DNA from: Lagopus muta
Taxonomy: Eukaryota > Chordata > Aves > Galliformes > Phasianidae
Reading direction: 5' to 3'
DNA length: 64,000 nucleotides
NCBI RefSeq assembly: GCF_023343835.1
Contig: NC_064437.1
Span: 27,193,001-27,257,000 of the forward strand
Part shown: piece by piece, positions 62,126 to 64,000 of the stretch
How positions within the stretch are numbered: the first letter of the stretch is position 1
How the letters are laid out: the number at the start of each line of letters is the position of its first letter
Made by a program: the position numbers and the translations under genes
Notes under the pieces: generated by a model
Told to the model about the DNA's origin: nothing
Databases searched by the model: none
Seen by the model: only the letters and a program-made list of their open reading frames with translations

Positions 62126-62376
62126 CGGCTGCTCGCGTCCCGCAGCGAGGGGCTCCGTGCGGCTGCCCGCAGCCTCTCCGCCCTCCTGGAGAGGAACGGT
62201 GACGCCGGCAGCCCCTCCACCGGAGCTCCGCCGAGCCGACCCGGCCCTTCCCAGCCTCCCGTTGCCGGCTCGGTCTGGGCTGTGTTGGAGCAGGCTCGGC
62301 GCAGCCCCTCCGTTCCAGCCCGTTGTGCACATCCCGCCGTTCGTTATTCTTTCCTTGAGGAGCACCGCCATCACCG

Positions 62377-62424
62377 CACACACACACAAACACACACAAA
62401 AGGAAAAAAAAAAAAAAAAAAAAA
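62377..62424. repeat. CA microsatellite followed by A run
   Basis: Short (CA)n with A interruptions at 62377-62399, then about 21 A residues to 62424, inside the CpG-rich region. Confidence 0.85.
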
Positions 62425-62479
62425 GGAAAACCGACCCAACCAAAGCCCCGCAAACAAACAGGCAACAAAATAAATCTTA

Positions 62480-62777
62480 ACCCCTCCCTGCAACTCCTCA
62501 TGCTATTCGGATTTCCTACCCTCTCTCCTCCTCCGCCCCTCCACTCCACCCCCCCACCAGTTTCTCTGGGCCCCGTGCCTCCCCCCGCACACACACACGC
62601 ACGGTGTGGATGGGTGTTGTACTTGCTGCTGTGCCACACGGAACTGCTGATGGTTTCCAAAGTCCCACCACCACCATGCCCATCCCTCCTTTAGCCTGAA
62701 GCCGGAGATATGGACTGTACATTTGGATTCGGGATGCATTTTGCTCACAGCCGCTTCGCTTCCTGAAATGTCACCCG
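62480..62777 (+). other. Candidate first exon, mostly 5' UTR, of an unidentified host gene
   Basis: The right edge is a strong plus-strand splice donor: CCCG|GTGAGTAG, with GT at 62778-62779. Just before it, ATG at 62768 (G at -3) opens ATG TCA CCC G| and would continue into a downstream exon. A short upstream frame, ATG at 62710 to TGA at 62764-62766, encodes 18 residues (MDCTFGFGMHFAHSRFAS) in another frame. Position inside a CpG island fits a first exon. The left edge is a guess, since no transcription start can be seen. The gene is not recognised, and its later exons would lie beyond the window. Confidence 0.35.
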
Positions 62778-62786
62778 GTGAGTAGG
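62778..62786 (+). promoter_or_regulatory. Candidate 5' splice site
   Basis: CCCG|GTGAGTAGG matches the vertebrate donor consensus at +1 to +5 (GTGAG) and T at +6. It is the best plus-strand donor I see in the CpG region. Confidence 0.45.
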
Positions 62787-62838
62787 TTTTATTTCACATT
62801 TAGATTGCTTGTCTTCAGCAAACGGACACTTAAAAGAG

Positions 62839-62887
62839 AAAAAAAAAAAAAAAAAAAAAAGGAAAGGAAAAAAAAAAAAAAAAAAAA
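62839..62887. repeat. Interrupted poly-A tract
   Basis: Two A runs of about 22 and 20 separated by GGAAAGG, downstream of the candidate donor. Lysine-rich frames across it are artefacts of the tract. Confidence 0.85.
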
Positions 62888-63181
62888 GAGGAAAGAAAGA
62901 AAAGCAGCCTCTCCGTTGCCTCTCCTTGCCTCTCAGCCTCCCAGCAGCGCGGCTCGCTCCGCTTCCCGAACTCGAAGGAATTGGAAGCACCAGCCCTGCC
63001 TGCACAGATCCGTTCCGTGCGTTAGTCTCAGCTCCCGGCTCTACATCGCACCGCTCCGCAGCCTCACACGCGCAGCCTTTATGCCATTCCGCCGCTTATT
63101 CATCACATTGTATTAATGTTTCCATCAGACGCTCTACCTGCTACATTCCCTAAGTTTAACTCCTGCAGGCACAGCTGATCG

Positions 63182-63218
63182 CGGGGGGTTGGGGGGGGGG
63201 GGGGCGGGGGGGCGGGAG
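63182..63218 (+). other. Long G run, potential quadruplex
   Basis: G tracts separated only by TT or single C residues, including a run of about 13 G, sit within the CpG-rich region. Such runs are prone to assembly error as well as to quadruplex formation. Confidence 0.65.
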
Positions 63219-63423
63219 GAAGGGCTCGGAGGAAAAGTTCATTGCCCTCACTGATCCCCGAAGGAGCGAGGGTTGGATTGGGGGGTGGGGAAGCGTGCTT
63301 CAGAAGGGATCGGAAAGTCACACAAGGAATCCCCAAACCCCACTCGCTCTGTCCTGTCGCTTGCGCTGCAAGGTGCCAGCGGCCGGGCTGCGCGCCGGGG
63401 GCGGCCGGGGCGACTGCGGCTGC

Positions 63424-63513
63424 CAGCACCGCCGGATTCGGTACCGCCAGGCTGGGGGATGCTGTGAACCGCAGCACCGCCGGATTCGGTACCGCCGGGA
63501 TAAGGATGCTGTG
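63424..63513. repeat. Two-copy 48-bp tandem repeat in the CpG region
   Basis: A 25-bp block beginning CAGCACCGCCGGATTCGG occurs identically at 63424 and 63472. The following parts also match, including GGATGCTGTG at 63457 and 63504. The spacing of 48 and 47 bp implies a local duplication with small changes. Confidence 0.85.
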
Positions 63514-63535
63514 TTACAGCTTGCCTGGGGGTAGA

Positions 63536-63870
63536 GAACAGGCTCCGTCTGCACCAAACGTACATATATGTATATATACACGCGTCTACCTGCCGCTTTC
63601 CGAAGCGAAGGCTGTCCTTTGGATCAAGTAAGGACTTCTTTACTTCGAAATAAAAATTCAGAATAGGACCAAAGGGGAATAAATAGTTGTTGTTAAAAAA
63701 AGGATGAGTGCCGTTATAGTGCTATTTGCGGCTGATGCTTCCAACGTTTCTGTGTCTCTAATTAAAGGCAGAGATCCACCCACGTTCAATAACAGAAGGT
63801 AGGGAGGGAACATGTTAGTTCTCACGAGGAGGTATTGACCGAGCTCCATTTAATTCTGTAATTTAGCGTG
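63536..63870. other. Right shoulder of the CpG region, unannotated
   Basis: Composition returns toward AT-rich. A TATATG/TATATA run lies at 63561-63580. No exon is recognised. Confidence 0.5.
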
Positions 63871-63873
63871 CAC

Positions 63874-63908
63874 GGTGTGTGTGTGCGTGTGTGTGTGTGT
63901 GTGTGCGC
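63874..63908. repeat. (GT)n microsatellite
   Basis: About 17 GT units with one GC interruption (63884-63887) and a GCGC end. No function is evident. The remaining bases to 64000 hold nothing recognisable. Confidence 0.9.
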
Positions 63909-64000
63909 AGTCATGTCTCCACAGCAGTACGTGCACAGATCGCAAGGACGGTGCTCAGGGCTTGCGAGCAGGTGGAGGTGCCAGTGAGAAAGACACGAGA

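Larger units (their letters stand above)
61640..63535. promoter_or_regulatory. CpG-rich island, probable gene promoter
   Basis: Base composition shifts abruptly here. CG dinucleotides, nearly absent elsewhere, become dense, especially at 61780-62340, 62940-63075 and 63360-63500. The island is interrupted by A runs (62404-62424, 62839-62887) and by a CA tract. In birds such islands usually mark promoters and first exons. I see no TATA box at an obvious start, which is normal for CpG promoters. Reading frames of 100-300 codons across it on both strands are low-complexity products of GC-rich DNA, and I do not call them genes. Confidence 0.75.

Noticed and set aside
61743..62660. 305-codon minus-strand and 194-codon plus-strand open frames in the CpG region
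   Set aside because: They overlap on opposite strands, are rich in G/A/R/P and run through poly-A and CA tracts. Long chance frames are expected in GC-rich DNA, and no domain is recognisable.

Overview
This window looks like avian nuclear DNA, most likely from a galliform bird close to chicken. It is AT-rich and gene-poor. It is littered with CR1-type LINE fragments that end in the ATTCTRTG octamer, and it carries three copies of a TA-flanked, mariner-type short element with 'CTCCAAAAGTAATGCC'-like ends, which I recall from chicken (Galluhop family). I see no bacterial gene organisation, operon, CRISPR array, rRNA or tRNA. Most long reading frames are chance frames, simple-repeat translations or CR1 ORF2 remnants.

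Layout. 1-0.77 kb: unremarkable. 0.78-1.95 kb: the best preserved CR1, minus strand, with an open reverse-transcriptase C-terminal half. 2-14 kb: mostly unique AT-rich DNA with an old CR1 tail (3.25 kb), a compound pentanucleotide array (8.9-9.04 kb), a 40-bp T run and a GC-richer dispersed-repeat-like patch (9.5-9.85 kb). 14.2-17.7 kb: a repeat cluster with mariner-type element 1, three plus-strand CR1 tails in a row and three minus-strand CR1 pieces. 17.7-28.5 kb: sparse, with CR1 tails at 20.9 and 27.1 kb and a short interstitial telomeric repeat at 22.85 kb. 28.6-30.6 kb: mariner-type element 2 and a long old CR1 ORF2 segment. 34-35.3 kb: a possible decayed LTR-type repeat with a ~183-bp internal repeat. 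35.5-45 kb: a second repeat cluster, with mariner-type element 3, an ancient CR1 that still shows endonuclease and RT parts, a CR1 split by a ~450-bp insertion bearing 61-bp inverted arms, and a CR1 inserted into another CR1. 47-48 kb, 50.3-51.6 kb and 57.1-58.6 kb: more CR1 pieces.

The only sign of a host gene is at the right end. From about 61.6 to 63.5 kb the base composition changes sharply to a CpG-rich island with poly-A and GT/CA tracts. It contains a plausible plus-strand first exon ending in a strong splice donor at 62777/62778. A weaker divergent minus-strand exon candidate has a donor at 62009/62008. The simplest reading is that the window is the long upstream flank of a gene whose promoter and first, mostly untranslated exon lie near 62-62.8 kb and whose body lies beyond the right edge. 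I could not identify that gene.

I found no convincing undescribed biological system. The observations most worth checking are the inverted-arm insertion at 43.07-43.52 kb, the promoter architecture at 62-63.5 kb and the nested repeat clusters, which record a relative insertion order.
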